Source: Trifolium pratense
Lineage: Eukaryota; Streptophyta; Magnoliopsida; Fabales; Fabaceae
Length of the DNA stretch: 64,000 nucleotides
Reading direction: 5' to 3'
Assembly: GCF_020283565.1 (NCBI RefSeq)
Contig: NC_060062.1
Span: 5,245,322 to 5,309,321 of the forward strand
The translations under genes and the position numbers were made by a program. Positions 12,066-23,391 of this stretch are shown piece after piece. The number at the start of each line of letters is the position of its first letter. Position 1 is the first letter of the stretch. Below the pieces are notes generated by a model. The model was not told where the DNA came from and did no database searches. It saw nothing but the letters and a program-made list of their open reading frames with translations.

Positions 12066-13743
12066 ACCCAAACAAACGCCACTAAACTAACTAACTAAGT
12101 GAGTTAGTTCTAAGTTTTTTTTAAAAGTGTCTCTTTAGATACACAATGTCTTGTGTATACTTTCTCCCTAACTCAATTGATTGCTTAGCCTTAGTAAAAA
12201 CCTAACGGGTACAATTTTATGATCATCAAATGTCATTCTACTTCATTTTTTACTAAAATTTATTATATATTTTATTATTTTTCTTTTAGCCTTTTAAGAT
12301 CGACAAGGGATCCCAAAAGACAATATTAGGGTTGAATGATGACATAAAAATTAATTATAAAAACAATGCATCTAAAATGCAACCTAACAAATTATACATT
12401 ACTTAAATAAAATTTTATAACTTGACCAATAAATAAATAAAATTTTATAACACTAACTAGCCATAATTATTACATTTTTGTCTAATTTATTTTTAGGTTC
12501 GGTTTTATTCCTTGAATTTAAAATGATTTAATTTAGTCCGAAGTTGATTTAATTTAGTCCATTAAGTTATTTTGTTAAACCAAACTAGTCATTTATGTGA
12601 GAACAACATTAAATTATAAAGAATGTTATAACTGAAGAGTCATTTATGTGTTAAAGCAAGCTAGTCGTTTATGTATGAAAGATAGAGTTACATAAAAGAG
12701 AGGCAATATCGGTGGCTGGTGATTAGCGAGAAAAATCAAATGTGTGTGTGTGAGAGAGAACACATGATGATATGAAAGAATCATTTGAGTTATACTCGTT
12801 GATACGAAATAAATAAACAATTGGATGAATGAGAAAGAGAAAATAAATAGATAAATAAAAGAGCAAAAAAGAAGAGTGATTGTCGTGAATGAGAAAGAAG
12901 GAAAAGAAAGAGAAATATAAATAAAAATTGAGTATTAAGAAACGGTGCGATACATTGTGGTGTATGTGTATTTTGTGTCTCAAATTATCATTATTCTTTT
13001 TATTTATGGGATCAACTTTTAACATGTATTTTGCATAACACATTTAAATTTTAAAAAATAGAAACTTTGTGTTCAACAAAACAATTTTTATATTTTTGAA
13101 GAGTTAAACGTAGGAACTACAAAAAATGTAGAACCCATAAAAAATTACAGTAGTAGTATTTCTATATTAATTTCATTAACTTGTTCGTAAGACACATTTA
13201 GTATTACATTTTAGTGTTGGACTGTGATTGAGTTGGATCAACATTGAACAATCCATTAAGTTTATGAGTTCTCTTACTTATAAAGTTTCAAAATCAACTC
13301 TATCACCACTCATCAAGATGGATACATATTGAACAATCACACAAATGACTTTAACACCACAATTTCATCCAAAATCTTAAGGCATTTAGTTTATAGATCA
13401 TCTTACTTATATTGTTCAATCTAAACTTTTTCAAATAATATGAGACTTAACTCATACTTTGATAGATATCAATTCCGTTAGTGTTTCTTTTTAGTTAATT
13501 TATTAATTAATCATTCATTTTATTTGTAGAATATTGATTATTCAATTGAACTATAATCATAATCTAGATCTCTTGCTTATTGGATCTTCTACAAGTTAGT
13601 CCGCCCAAACCGTGAGACAAGAATGGTCTGTTGACTGATGAATCCATCCATGTCTGCCTAGATGAACTTGAACACCAAACATCAACTTTCTTTTCTACTT
13701 CTTGCTTCAGTCAAACGTAATTCAATACAAAAAAACCTCATAG
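12066..13743. other. Intergenic upstream of the NPF gene
   Basis: AT-rich; ORFs are low complexity (for example the minus reading at 12723-13043). The last few hundred bases presumably contain the transporter promoter, but I see no distinctive motif. Confidence 0.4.
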
Positions 13744-16700
13744 ATGGAGAAGAAGAAGGAACTAGAGCTTTCTTCACCTCATACCAAAATCAGTTCCCAA
13801 AATGACATCATTTCACAACCTCAAACACACAACAAGGGTGGCTTCATTACTATGCCTTTCATCATAGGTATCTCTATTTTATTTTTTATGTTATGTTAAT
13901 CCTCTTGTTTTAAGAGTAACGACCCTGGTAATTCAGAGTTCGACCAGAGCTAAGTAAAGTCTAGCTAAGAATTGTTTCTCTCAAGAATCGAACTCGAGTT
14001 GTTCTGAACGATTAATCTATGAGGAACTCATTAACCACTCGACTTCGGTCGGTTGGTTTTTATTTCTTATTATTTTTCATTGTTGAATTAATTAATTAAT
14101 TAATTAGTATTTTGTATTTTTGGGTTGCTAAGTGGTAATTAATGTGAGTGAAAATGTATGAATTGCAGCAAATGAATCACTTGCTAGAGTGGCAACATTA
14201 GGATTATTGCCAAATATGATACTTTATTTGATGGGAAGTTACAATCTTCATTTATCCAAAGCTACTCATATACTACTTTTATCTGTTGCAACCACCAATT
14301 TCATGCCTCTTATTGGTGCTTTCATTGCTGATTCTCATCTGGGTCGGTTCCTTGCTGTTGGTTTAGGTTCTATCATCACTTTTATGGTTAGTAGACTTTC
14401 CATTTTTATTCCATTATAGTCATTTGAATAATTAACTTGTGTAGAGGAGATGAAAATGATAGATAGTTTGACTCATTTGCTATGAAGCACCGACACAGAC
14501 ATTAAACATCACCCAGTTGATAGCGACAAATAGACACTTATAATGATTTAAGAAACTGGTACTGATTGAATGTAGTTGTATGTATCGTATCATGTCAGTA
14601 CGGACACATGTTAGACACCAAACATGCCTTCAGTGTGAAGTGTAGGTATTACATAACTCGTTTGTGCACCAAATGTTTCATTGCGTAGACAAGATTAACA
14701 TTTTTAATGAAGGGGAGAAAAATATTTTCAATGAATTTTCTTGTTTGGTTCGGCGAGCTGAAGGGACTTGTGCAACATATAAGTGTTAAGATTACACCTG
14801 CATAGGCGCACTCTGAGCCTAAGTGCAGTAAACTGAACATTGTAATTTTACTTCTTACACAAATTCTATCTCAGTAACAATAGAAAGTCACTACACTATA
14901 TATAGTGATTAGGAGCTTTATTTTCATTTTATGTAATCACAATTGCTTCATCCAATGAATACTCTCTCTTTTCTCTCTATGATTTTACACTCTTAACAAT
15001 AAGAGGTTATCATAGAACTCTACAAGCTTTGTATAAGCTGTTTCAGTAAGCTATTACGAAAATAAGCTTAAAATAGTCTATGAAAACATCATAAGTTATT
15101 TTTATAAACTTGTCTAAACACTACATAAATGCTCACATCATAAATTAAGCTCAAAGTAAGCTCTTCCAAGTACATTAGGATTATCTCCCCTTCCCTCATT
15201 TGAACGAAACAACGTAAATGATTTTGTATATTGAAGAAAAAAAACTCAACTTCCCCCCTTTTTGCTAACAGGGAATGTTACTCTTATGGCTAACAGCAAT
15301 GATCCCACAAGCAAGGCCTCCTCCTTGCAATCCTGCAACTGAAAGCTGTAAATTTGCAACAACTGCACAAGTGGCAATATTAATTTCTTCACTTGCTCTT
15401 ATGTCCATTGGAAATGGTGGCCTTCAATGCTCCATGGCATTCGGTGCGGACCAGGTGAATAGAAAAGACAACCCTAATAACCAAAGAGCCTTGGAAATAT
15501 TCTTCAATTGGTACTATGCTTCCTCAGCTATTTCTGTCATAATTGCATTCACAGGAATAGTTTATATCCAAGATCATCTTGGATGGAAACTTGGTTTTGG
15601 TGTTCCGGCCGCACTTATGTTCTTTTCCACTTTCTTTTTCTTCCTTGCTTCTCCACTTTATGTAAAGAATAAAGCAAATAGCAGCTTGTTTACTGGTTTT
15701 GTACGAGTGATCGTTGCGGCTTTTAAGAACAGGAAACTTCGACTACCACCTAAGAACTCGGTTGGAATGTATCATCATATGAAGGACTCTGAGTTTGTTG
15801 TTCCAACTGATAAACTAAGGTTGAAATTGAACCATTTATTCACATTAGTATTACAGTCCCTATTACTACCTCCGTTCCTAAATATATGACACTAGTAGTA
15901 GTAGTAGTAAATTTGTTATCAATTGCTATTAGTATTTTACAAGTTTACCGTTTAGAAGAGAGAATTAGTTTATGCTTCTAGTATATTAGTATTTATTACA
16001 GGTTGCAGAAAAAGATTGACATAATTAGCCAATTAGGAGTATGTTGTTAAAATAATAATTAATGCAGTTGAAAAGGGACAAGGAAAAAGCTTATGAGAGT
16101 CTGATATTGAAGGACGAAGGTAGTAGTATATTTTGCTTGTTTAATGGATGAATTAATATACTGAACTTATGGTAATGCTTTATTTTCTAGGTTTCTGAAT
16201 AAAGCTTGCTTCATTAGAAGTCCAGAAAAAGATATAGCCTCTGACGGATCAGCCACGGATCCTTGGAGTTTATGCACAACAGATCAAGTAGAAGAATTTA
16301 AAGCTATTATCAAAGTTATTCCCTTGTGGTCGACAAGTATACTGATGTCACTCAACATTGGAGGCTCATTTGGATTGTTGCAAGCGAAATCACTGAATAG
16401 ACACATCACTCGAAACTTTGAAGTTCCAGCCGGTTCTCTTACTGTAATCATGATATTCACAATATTCATATGGATAGCTCTTTATGATCGTGTCATTATT
16501 CCTCTAGCCTCGAAGCTCTATGGAAAACAAGTTAGGATTAGTGCTAAGAACAGAATGGGACTTGGATTGTTTTTCTCTTTTATCCACTTGGTAACCGCAG
16601 CAATCGTTGAGACTATAAGGCGAAGAAGAGCGATCGTAGAAGGATACGGTAACGATCCTCACGCAATGTTGAACATGTCTGCAATGTGGCTTTTTCCTCA

Positions 16701-17127
16701 ACTTTGTTTGGGTGGTATAGCTGAAGCATTCAATGTTATAGGCCAAAATGAGTTCTACTACACTGAATTTCCTAAAACTATGTCGAGCATTGCTTCTTCC
16801 CTTTTCGGACTTGGAATGGCCATAGGATATGTGACATCTTCTTTTTTATTCAGCGTTATCGAAAGGGTAACCTCGAAAGGTGGAAAAGATGGATGGATTT
16901 CGGATAATATTAACAAGGGTCGATTCGACAAGTATTATTGGGTTATTGCCACAGTGAGTGGTGTTAATATACTGTATTATCTAGTATGTAGTTGGGCTTA
17001 TGGAGCTACTGCTGATATAGAATCAAAGGTAAGTGAAGAAAATGATTCAAATGAGGAAGAATTACCATTGATTGACTTCAAAAATGAGGGTTCATATGAC
17101 AAGAATAGATTAGTGAAAAAATCTTGA
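13744..17127 (+). CDS. NPF1: NPF (NRT1/PTR) family transporter, subfamily 1-like
   Basis: Membrane transporter of 608 residues in four exons: 13744-13867, 14169-14386, 15272-15819, 16191-17127; all junctions are GT-AG and keep frame. NPF proteins have 12 membrane spans and move nitrate, peptides or other solutes with protons. Landmarks: GGFITMPFIIG before helix 1, NFMPLIGAFIADSHLGRF, GADQVNRKDN, FFNWYYASS, the long central loop ending PTDKLRFLNKACF, then DPWSLCTTDQVE, GQNEFYYTEFPKTMSS and WVIATVSGVNILYYLVCSWA. Phrases such as VIPLWST and NFEVPAGS fit NPF1.1/1.2 as I recall them; those Arabidopsis proteins redistribute nitrate in phloem. Oddity: the ExxE[R/K] motif of helix 1 reads ESLAR, so its second Glu is Ala. 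Substrate not deducible. Confidence 0.93.
14482..14646. repeat. Dispersed short element, copy 1 (in NPF intron 2)
   Basis: Begins CTATGAAGCACCGACAC and ends with GTGAAGTGTAGG. Related segments with the same ends lie at 18211-18369, 37207-37359, 48367-48523 and 55067-55198. The core contains GTCAGTACGGACACATG-type sequence rich in GACAC. Ends are loosely inverted (TATGAAGCAC versus GTGCTTCATA), suggesting a MITE-like element. Confidence 0.55.
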
Positions 17128-17554
17128 GAAGCCATAAAATAACTGTACTGTAAGTGATAGATATACATTGAAATAAGTTTTGATGCTTGCAAATTGCAAT
17201 GAACAAGAGTTGTAGCTCCTATAGCACTCTTTTGGTGATAGCTTAAATATATAGATCAAGGTTGTAAATTCGAGAATTTAAGCAAATTTGTTTTGTTTAG
17301 GTAGATTCGACATGTAAATTCGATACGTAAGTTCATTATCTCATTAAAATAATATTATAATTAATTTCTCACGGTATACGTGGCACACACTGTCATGTTA
17401 GCCCCTGTTTGCCACGTCATCGTTTTTGAAACGACATTTAATGTTAGAGACTAAAATAAAAGTATTTGCACATTCAGAGAATATTTTAAAACAAAAAATG
17501 ATACAGGGACGAACTAAAAATGTATTAAAGCCTTGTTGATTTTGTTATTTTTGT

Positions 17555-18895
17555 CATAATCTCCATCTGATGGCTTCCACTCGGCTAACAAATCTCCACT
17601 GTTTGATCATCATAGGCAATGCTTACTTTGACCGTCGCATTTGAAGACAGAATGGCCACATAGTCACCAGTAGGTGTGAAAGCTGTAAGAACAGGTTCCT
17701 TTAACTTGTCTTTCACCATCTCTCTCAGTTATCTTTCAAACACCAAACGAGATAGAAAAAGCACCTAAATCAGAAATTAGACTGTATCAGTAGTACTATG
17801 TAAAGATAACACATTGTAGTTATCCATCCAAACCAAGAGCCCAATTGGGTCGCTCAATCATCATAAAATAACAATCACAAATCACTTGAAAGTTCAACTA
17901 ATACAACAAACTGATAAAAAAAAAAAACAGTATAATAGATCACGGAACTTTATATAGGTTTAGAGATTTCAACTGAACATTCTTTGTCAACCAACATAAA
18001 AACAAAACGGGTTCTACATAAGAGAAAACCTTTACTGACGCAAAATGATTTCACGCCGCAGTAATCGCATTGTCGTTGCAGCAACCGCAATGACCGCATT
18101 CGCAACAACTGCAACCAACCGCATCCACGACCGCAACCGCAATTTAAAACCTTGGTGCAACTCTAACCCAAGTTGTTGTTTGTGATACAATACAACAAGG
18201 ACAACAATCTCTGTAGCACCGACACTTATGATGGAAAGCATGACAGTTGTCCGACACGACACATGTGATTACATTCAATTAATAATTTTTTTCATATTCT
18301 TACCGGTGCGGCGGTGCCGATGTATTCGTGAAGTGTCTGGTGTCCGTATTTGTGACAGTGCTTCGTAGGCAATAATCGCTTTGATTCGATTTAGCTGTTC
18401 AGTTTGGTTGTAATAGGGTTTCTATTGTTTTTAGCATTTCTACTGTCTTTAGGGTTTTAACTTTTAATTGTTAAAATAAAATGTGTTTAGTTCAATGGTT
18501 TAAAAACCAGACATAAGATCCAACGCAAGACCTCAATGGCATGGTTTAATTAGTTCAACCCGAATAACAATTAAATACAATAAAAAATATGGTGCTCAAC
18601 ACCAAGAACCGCTCACCATTTTCAACATCAATAAAAACCCACATTTAATACTCAAGCCCTATTTGGATAAACAGCTTATATCACAAGCGTTAGTCATGAT
18701 AAGCACTTATGTATAAACTTACTTACATAAGCTATTTATATAGCAAAAGATGAAATTAAATTATTTTTGTATATGCTACAAGCTATTTTTTATCTTCGAA
18801 AACTCCTAGAAATGAGTTGAGAAAAGCTTATAAAAAATGTCATAAGCTAATTTTATAAGTTCTCCCATTCCCAAACCGTCCGACAAAACTTGTGC
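17555..18895 (-). pseudogene. Truncated duplicate of the WDR43 5' region
   Basis: This block is nearly identical, in the same orientation, to 35808-37896. It holds part of coding exon 2 (about 17560-17605), a deletion of most of intron 1, coding exon 1 (17620-17730, with GTCACCAGTAGG where the intact gene has GTCACCATTAGG), and much of the leader intron. Near 18030-18150 a different stretch of about 120 bp (GCAACCGCAATGACCGCATT type repeats) replaces about 260 bp present at 36890-37150. The intact gene's splice donor CTTACC is CTTACT here, and there is no downstream gene body, so it cannot encode the protein. High identity implies a recent duplication. It stops at a T run (18909-18918). Confidence 0.85.
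18211..18369. repeat. Dispersed short element, copy carried in the WDR43 duplicate
   Basis: TGTAGCACCGACACTTATGA to GTGCTTCGTAGG. Same element as 37207-37359, copied with the surrounding duplication rather than inserted separately. Confidence 0.55.
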
Positions 18896-19104
18896 CAATA
18901 GATAAACTTTTTTTTTTTAGATCAGAATTATGTATATTGAGATTTGGACAAAAAAGAATATAACATGAAGATGCAATAATATTATAAATCTGATATATTA
19001 TAGGTTCCTCTAATCCTCTTGCAAAGCAATTTCATACATACAAGGTGGACCAAGTAGATTCAAAGCAAAGCATGACTTGGAAATATAAATTTGTTCATAT
19101 AGTT

Positions 19105-20016
19105 TTAGATGACAACTTGATCATTACTAGAACACATAATCACCCAGCTTGAAGTTCCTGGCAAAGATGAAAGCGCAGTAAGCTTCAACGCAAGCATAAA
19201 CAACTTGATCGTCACTGAGAAATGGTCCACTCCAATCGCTTGCTCTGATCTTTCCACTTTGAATCCGAGACCCTTGTGAATAATCTCCTCAGTCCATTCA
19301 TCACGGAGACTTGGCTCTATCCACCTGAGATTAAAACTACCCGCGTACATCAACAAACCATGCTTCGAGTCAGCAAGCTTCTTGCGATGCCATTTGTTCC
19401 AAAACCCTGCGAATTTACAGTCACCGTTCAAAAGGAATTTGCGAAAGTTTGGAGGTATGGAATCAGCCCGAGAGATCTGGAAAATCAGGCATCGGCTATC
19501 GACGCAGAGATGCAGTGTGTTTCCACCAGGATCCATGCTCATGCCGACGAGTAAACAATGTCTGCGGAGGTGCTTCTCGCCAAGGGAAAGAGTCGTATTG
19601 ATCCACTCATCAACCACAGAACCAGAGGCGGTGACGGTAGCGGTGATGAGGCTTCCGTTAAAGTTAACGGTGACATTGTTGTGGAGTGGAAAGTAGTCAC
19701 GGTTGAAGACGGTGACATTGATGTGGTTGGAAGAGTCCTGAAGGTTGAGGACGGTGACGTCGCTGTGGTTGGAAGAGTCCTGACGGTTGAAGACGGTTAC
19801 GTCGCTGTCGTTGAAGGCGGAGACGTCGCTCTCGTTGAAGACGTCGCTGTCGTTGAAGACGGTGACATCGTTGTCGTTGAAGACGGAGACGTCGCTGTGG
19901 TTGGAAGAGTCCTGACGGTGAAGTAGTTGTTTAGAAGTAGTTGTTGAAACTGTAAAAAATTTAATATATATTTGAAAAACTAAAGTTTTTTTTTTTTCAA
20001 AATTTTTTTGGTACAT
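19105..20016 (-). pseudogene. Degenerate, frameshifted 3'-5' exonuclease (Werner-like) domain gene with expanded repeats
   Basis: An open frame of 303 codons. Residues about 140-270 (VVDEWI, then NTLHLCVDSRCLIFQ, FRKFLLNGDCKFAGFWN, KLADSKHGL) match the plant DEDDy 3'-5' exonuclease family. The motif I residues of GLDVEW-type proteins are replaced (VGMSMDPGG), and motif II lacks its Asp (FAGFWNKWHRKKL). Near 19240-19262 the frame shifts: in the next frame the DNA reads SDWSGPFLSDDQVVYACVEA and continues to a family-like end at 19127, whereas the open frame runs on to unrelated residues. The YACxD aspartate is Glu there. Residues 34-115 are tandem repeats of RQDSSNHSDVTVFN/NDSDVTVFN. The start at 20016 is uncertain. 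Probably non-enzymatic or a pseudogene. Confidence 0.7.
19690..19925. repeat. Coding minisatellite in the exonuclease-like gene
   Basis: In-frame tandem repeats on the minus strand with units of about 18-21 bp (encoding NDSDVTVF-like octads) inside larger units of about 42-45 bp that include RQDSSNHSDV. The single DVTFF-type segment of ordinary family members appears to have been multiplied here. Confidence 0.7.
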
Positions 20017-20272
20017 AACATATTAATAAATAATTCAATTTATTTAAAACTTGTTTAAAACTTGTTTAATACATAATTCAATTTTTCTTAATTATTATCT
20101 TTTAATATATCATCTTCATATTAATAAATAATATGCAAATTAAATTTTAAACAAAAGTGAAAGTGGAGTGAGTAATAAGAAAAAAATTCATATAATAAAC
20201 AAGTCAACTCTAACTCTACCGATTTCCAACTCTCTCCTTCCGAGGCAACTCTCTCCCTCCGACCGACCCACG

Positions 20273-21592
20273 ATGTCGGATATCGAAACGGAAAACAACA
20301 TCGATACTGTGAGTGCCCTCTCTCTCTCTCTCCCCCTTCCAGTAATGTGTTAATTTTCGAAGAAAAGTGTCCATATGATCGCAATCGCCTCCGGGCCAAA
20401 CTTTCGATGACTACGGCTAAAATCGGTCAAAATCGGATGGAAATCCCATGAAAAAGCCATCAACAATCATTGTGTACAAAAATTTGACGTGTTCAAGCTC
20501 AGATTACATATTATGTAGTAACATAACTGATTTATGTAGTAATGTTTGATAGTGATTTATGTATTTTATACGTAGATATTACCAAATCAATAAATTCTAT
20601 GTAGTTTTACACAATAAGATATGTTTTACCTAATATGATATTGTAGTTTACTCGGTCAAGCATTGCCGAAGGATATGATTTTGCAGATTTTGTCTACCCT
20701 GGAGACTAAGGAAGCTATTCAAAGGACTTGTAGGGTATCAAGACGATGGAAGACAATTTGGCAATTGATTCCCTCTTTGAATCTCAGGAGCGATTCTTTT
20801 CAAACTGTCGCAGATTTTGACAAATTTGTCACATCGGTCTTATTGAAACGCGGTAGCTGCCCAATGACAGTTCTCAGCTACCATCAGCATGGGAAAGAAT
20901 ACAAAACAAATCAAGATTTGTTTGAAAAACTAATCAAATATGCAGTTTCTAACGGAGTTGAAGATATTGAAGTCAAACTTCGCACGACTTATAGAATGAG
21001 CTGTAAAGTTAAGGTTCCAACTGATTTATTTGGCTCGAAGTCTTTAAAAAGACTCGAGTTTAGCTACTGCCATGATAACAATACTTTGTTGGATGAGTTG
21101 GGCCTACTGCAGTTCATGCCTCGGTCAAGTTCGGACACTTATCGATTCCATTTTTTGTCAAACCCTTTAGGGGTTGATTTTAGGCTTCTAACAACTTTAA
21201 ATCTCGACAACCTCTCCCTGAAGTACAGAAAAAATGATCCGGTGTCTCCATTTTCTAAAATGGCACACTTGAAAAATTTGGAATTAAGTCAAATATGGAT
21301 AGAAAGTTATTCGGGATATCCAATTCCGAAGAAGATTGTAATCTCTTGTCCTCAACTTACTAAAGTGAAATTGATTTGCAACAATTTTCACTGCAAAGTT
21401 AAAATTGTTGCACCAATGCTAAGAGACATTATGCACTTGCATATATCATGGTGGAGCACTTTTAGGTTTCATTTTCCTTCAATTGAAGAAGGTTTGGTGA
21501 CACACATTAAAGAACACAAGGAATTGCCACCAACAACAAGTCACACTTTAAACCAATTGAAACGGACACGAGCCAATGTTAAGTTGAGGTAA
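20273..21592 (+). CDS. F-box/LRR-like protein gene with a 5' frame conflict
   Basis: The main exon (20647-21592) encodes an F-box at its start, LPKDMILQILSTLETKEAIQ followed by RTCRVSRRWKTIW, then leucine-rich segments (SLKRLEFSYC, LTTLNLDNLSLKY, LKNLELSQIWI, PQLTKVKLICNNF). F-box proteins recruit substrates to SCF ubiquitin ligases. A typical first exon is present at 20273-20308 (MSDIETENNIDT) with donor ACT|GTGAGT. Joining it to the best acceptor (ATTGTAG|TTTACTC) puts the F-box out of frame and hits a stop within about 20 codons. Either another splice is used, translation starts inside exon 2, or the gene is decaying. The C-terminus at 310 residues lacks a full FBD domain. Confidence 0.6.
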
Positions 21593-21752
21593 AAAGTCAA
21601 TTGTGTTTGATGTATTAAATTTATCTAATTTTAGCTATGTTATAAATTTTTTTAATTTTGTAGGTTCTTTGTAAGGATGCTCCATTTATGAACTTGGAAA
21701 AGTTCATAAATAAGGATGACGTATTCATGCATTGTGGTGCACAATTTGAAAA

Positions 21753-22410
21753 TTGATCCCCTCTTTAAATCTAAATAGCGATTCTTTTAAAACTGTCACT
21801 GATTTTGACGATTTTGTGATGTCGGTCTTAACGGAACGCGGTTGCTTACCGATGACGGTTCTCATCTACGTACCATCGGCATGGAAAAACATACAAAACA
21901 AATCAAGGTTTATTCGAAAAAGTAATAGAATATGCGGTTTCAAATAGGGTTTAAGACGTTGAAGTCAACCTTCGCCGATCGACTAATCGAGCGAGTAGTA
22001 AGGTTAAGGTGCCAACTGTGTTGTTTGGTTCGAAGTCTTTAAAAAGACTTGAGTTTAGGTACTGTTTGTTTTCTAAAATGAACAATGATAAGAGTTCTTT
22101 GTTGGATGAATTGAACCTCCTTTAGTTTGTACTTTGGTCTACTTCGGATGATTCATTTTTTTTGTCAAAACCTTTGGGGGGTTAATTTTAGGCGGCTAAC
22201 AACTCTACATTTCAACAAACTCTCGTTGAAATACAAGAAATGTGGACCAGTTTCTCCATTTTCTTATATGCTACGCTTGAAGAAATTACATTTAAGTCAA
22301 GTATGTATCGGAACTAATCATCGAGCTCCAATTTCTAAGAAGTTTGTGATCTCTTCGCCTCAACTTACAAAGGTGCAATTGACTTGCAACAATTTTAAAT
22401 GCAAAGTTTG
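21753..22410 (+). pseudogene. Broken tandem copy of the F-box gene
   Basis: Parallels 20768-21400 of the preceding gene: IPSLNLNSDSFKTVTDFDDF, FGSKSLKRLEF, then in other frames LTTLHFNKLSLKYKK and SSPQLTKVQLTCNNF. It lacks the F-box. Stops interrupt it (after RICGFK and in LDELNLL-stop) and the frame changes at least twice. An unrelated pyrimidine-rich stretch follows at 22415. Confidence 0.85.
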
Positions 22411-22665
22411 TGAGATCTCTCTCCCTCCCTCCCTTCCGATAGCTATTTTACTGCTAAACGCTAAATGTTTAAATGCATTCTTTTACCGCTAAAGATAATA
22501 ACAACTAATAATAACAACTTAAAAAAGATAATTATCATAAATTCTTTTTTTAAGTCACTTATATTGTGTTTTCTTCATTAAAAAAAAAACACATCTTATT
22601 TTAAGAATTTTATCAAAATTGTATTTAACCCCACTTCTCCTTAAAAGAAGTAGATAAATAAAAAA

Positions 22666-23382
22666 GGGTTCTGCTAACATGTGCCCTAAGGGCACATTTT
22701 AAGGTGCATTTAATTAACTAATATCTCATTTAATTTACTTCAAAAATAGCAATAATAAACTTTATTAATTAAAAGATATGGTTCACTATATTTATTATCT
22801 ATTTTAAAAAATGCATAGACAAAAATATGATACTTGCCAAATATGATGACGTGCTTGGTCAAAAAAAAATTCTACAAAACTTTTTTTTTGTCAAACCTTT
22901 TTTTTTAAGTTGAAAAAATAATTAAATTATAGTAAGTATTATAAAATTCTAAAATATATTAGCAATTCAAAAGCTAAAATAGTACTAACAATCGTTACCA
23001 TTACAACATAATACTATAATACTCGATCTTGTTCACCGGAAAAAAAAAAAAACCACAAGTTAGCATAAATGAAGTATTACCAATAGTACTATAAATCTGA
23101 TTGTTAACAAACCAAAAAAAATTGGATGCATATATAATTGTGGTCGTATTACCAGGCACGTGATCATAAATCAAATTTGACAGCATATCATATTTTGTCT
23201 TTCCAATTATTTTAAATGGGTAATAAATATAGTGACAATATATTTTAATTAATAAAGTTGATTATTACTATTTTTGAAGTAAATTAAGTGAGAATGTACC
23301 AAAAAAGAAGTAAATTAAGTGAGATATTAATTAATTAAATGCACCTTAAAATGTGCCCTTGGGGCACATGTTAGCATTTGCC
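22666..23382. mobile_element. Mutator-type MITE, copy 3 (717 bp)
   Basis: Long inverted ends: TGCTAACATGTGCCCTAAGG on the left and, in complement, TGCTAACATGTGCCCCAAGG on the right, each continuing with AATGTGCCTTAAA-type sequence and TAATTAA. Perfect 9-bp direct duplications, AATAAAAAA, lie at 22657-22665 and 23383-23391. Inside there is only AT-rich non-coding DNA. Same family as 3602-3778. Confidence 0.9.
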
Positions 23383-23391
23383 AATAAAAAA

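Noticed and set aside
12723..13043. 106-codon minus-strand ORF with hydrophobic stretches
   Set aside because: Low-complexity Phe/Leu/Ser/Tyr composition typical of AT-rich non-coding DNA; no splice context or family.
19558..19926. Plus-strand ORF rich in Val-Glu-Asp-Gly repeats
   Set aside because: It mirrors the minus-strand coding minisatellite of the exonuclease-like gene; only the minus strand shows domain similarity outside the repeat.
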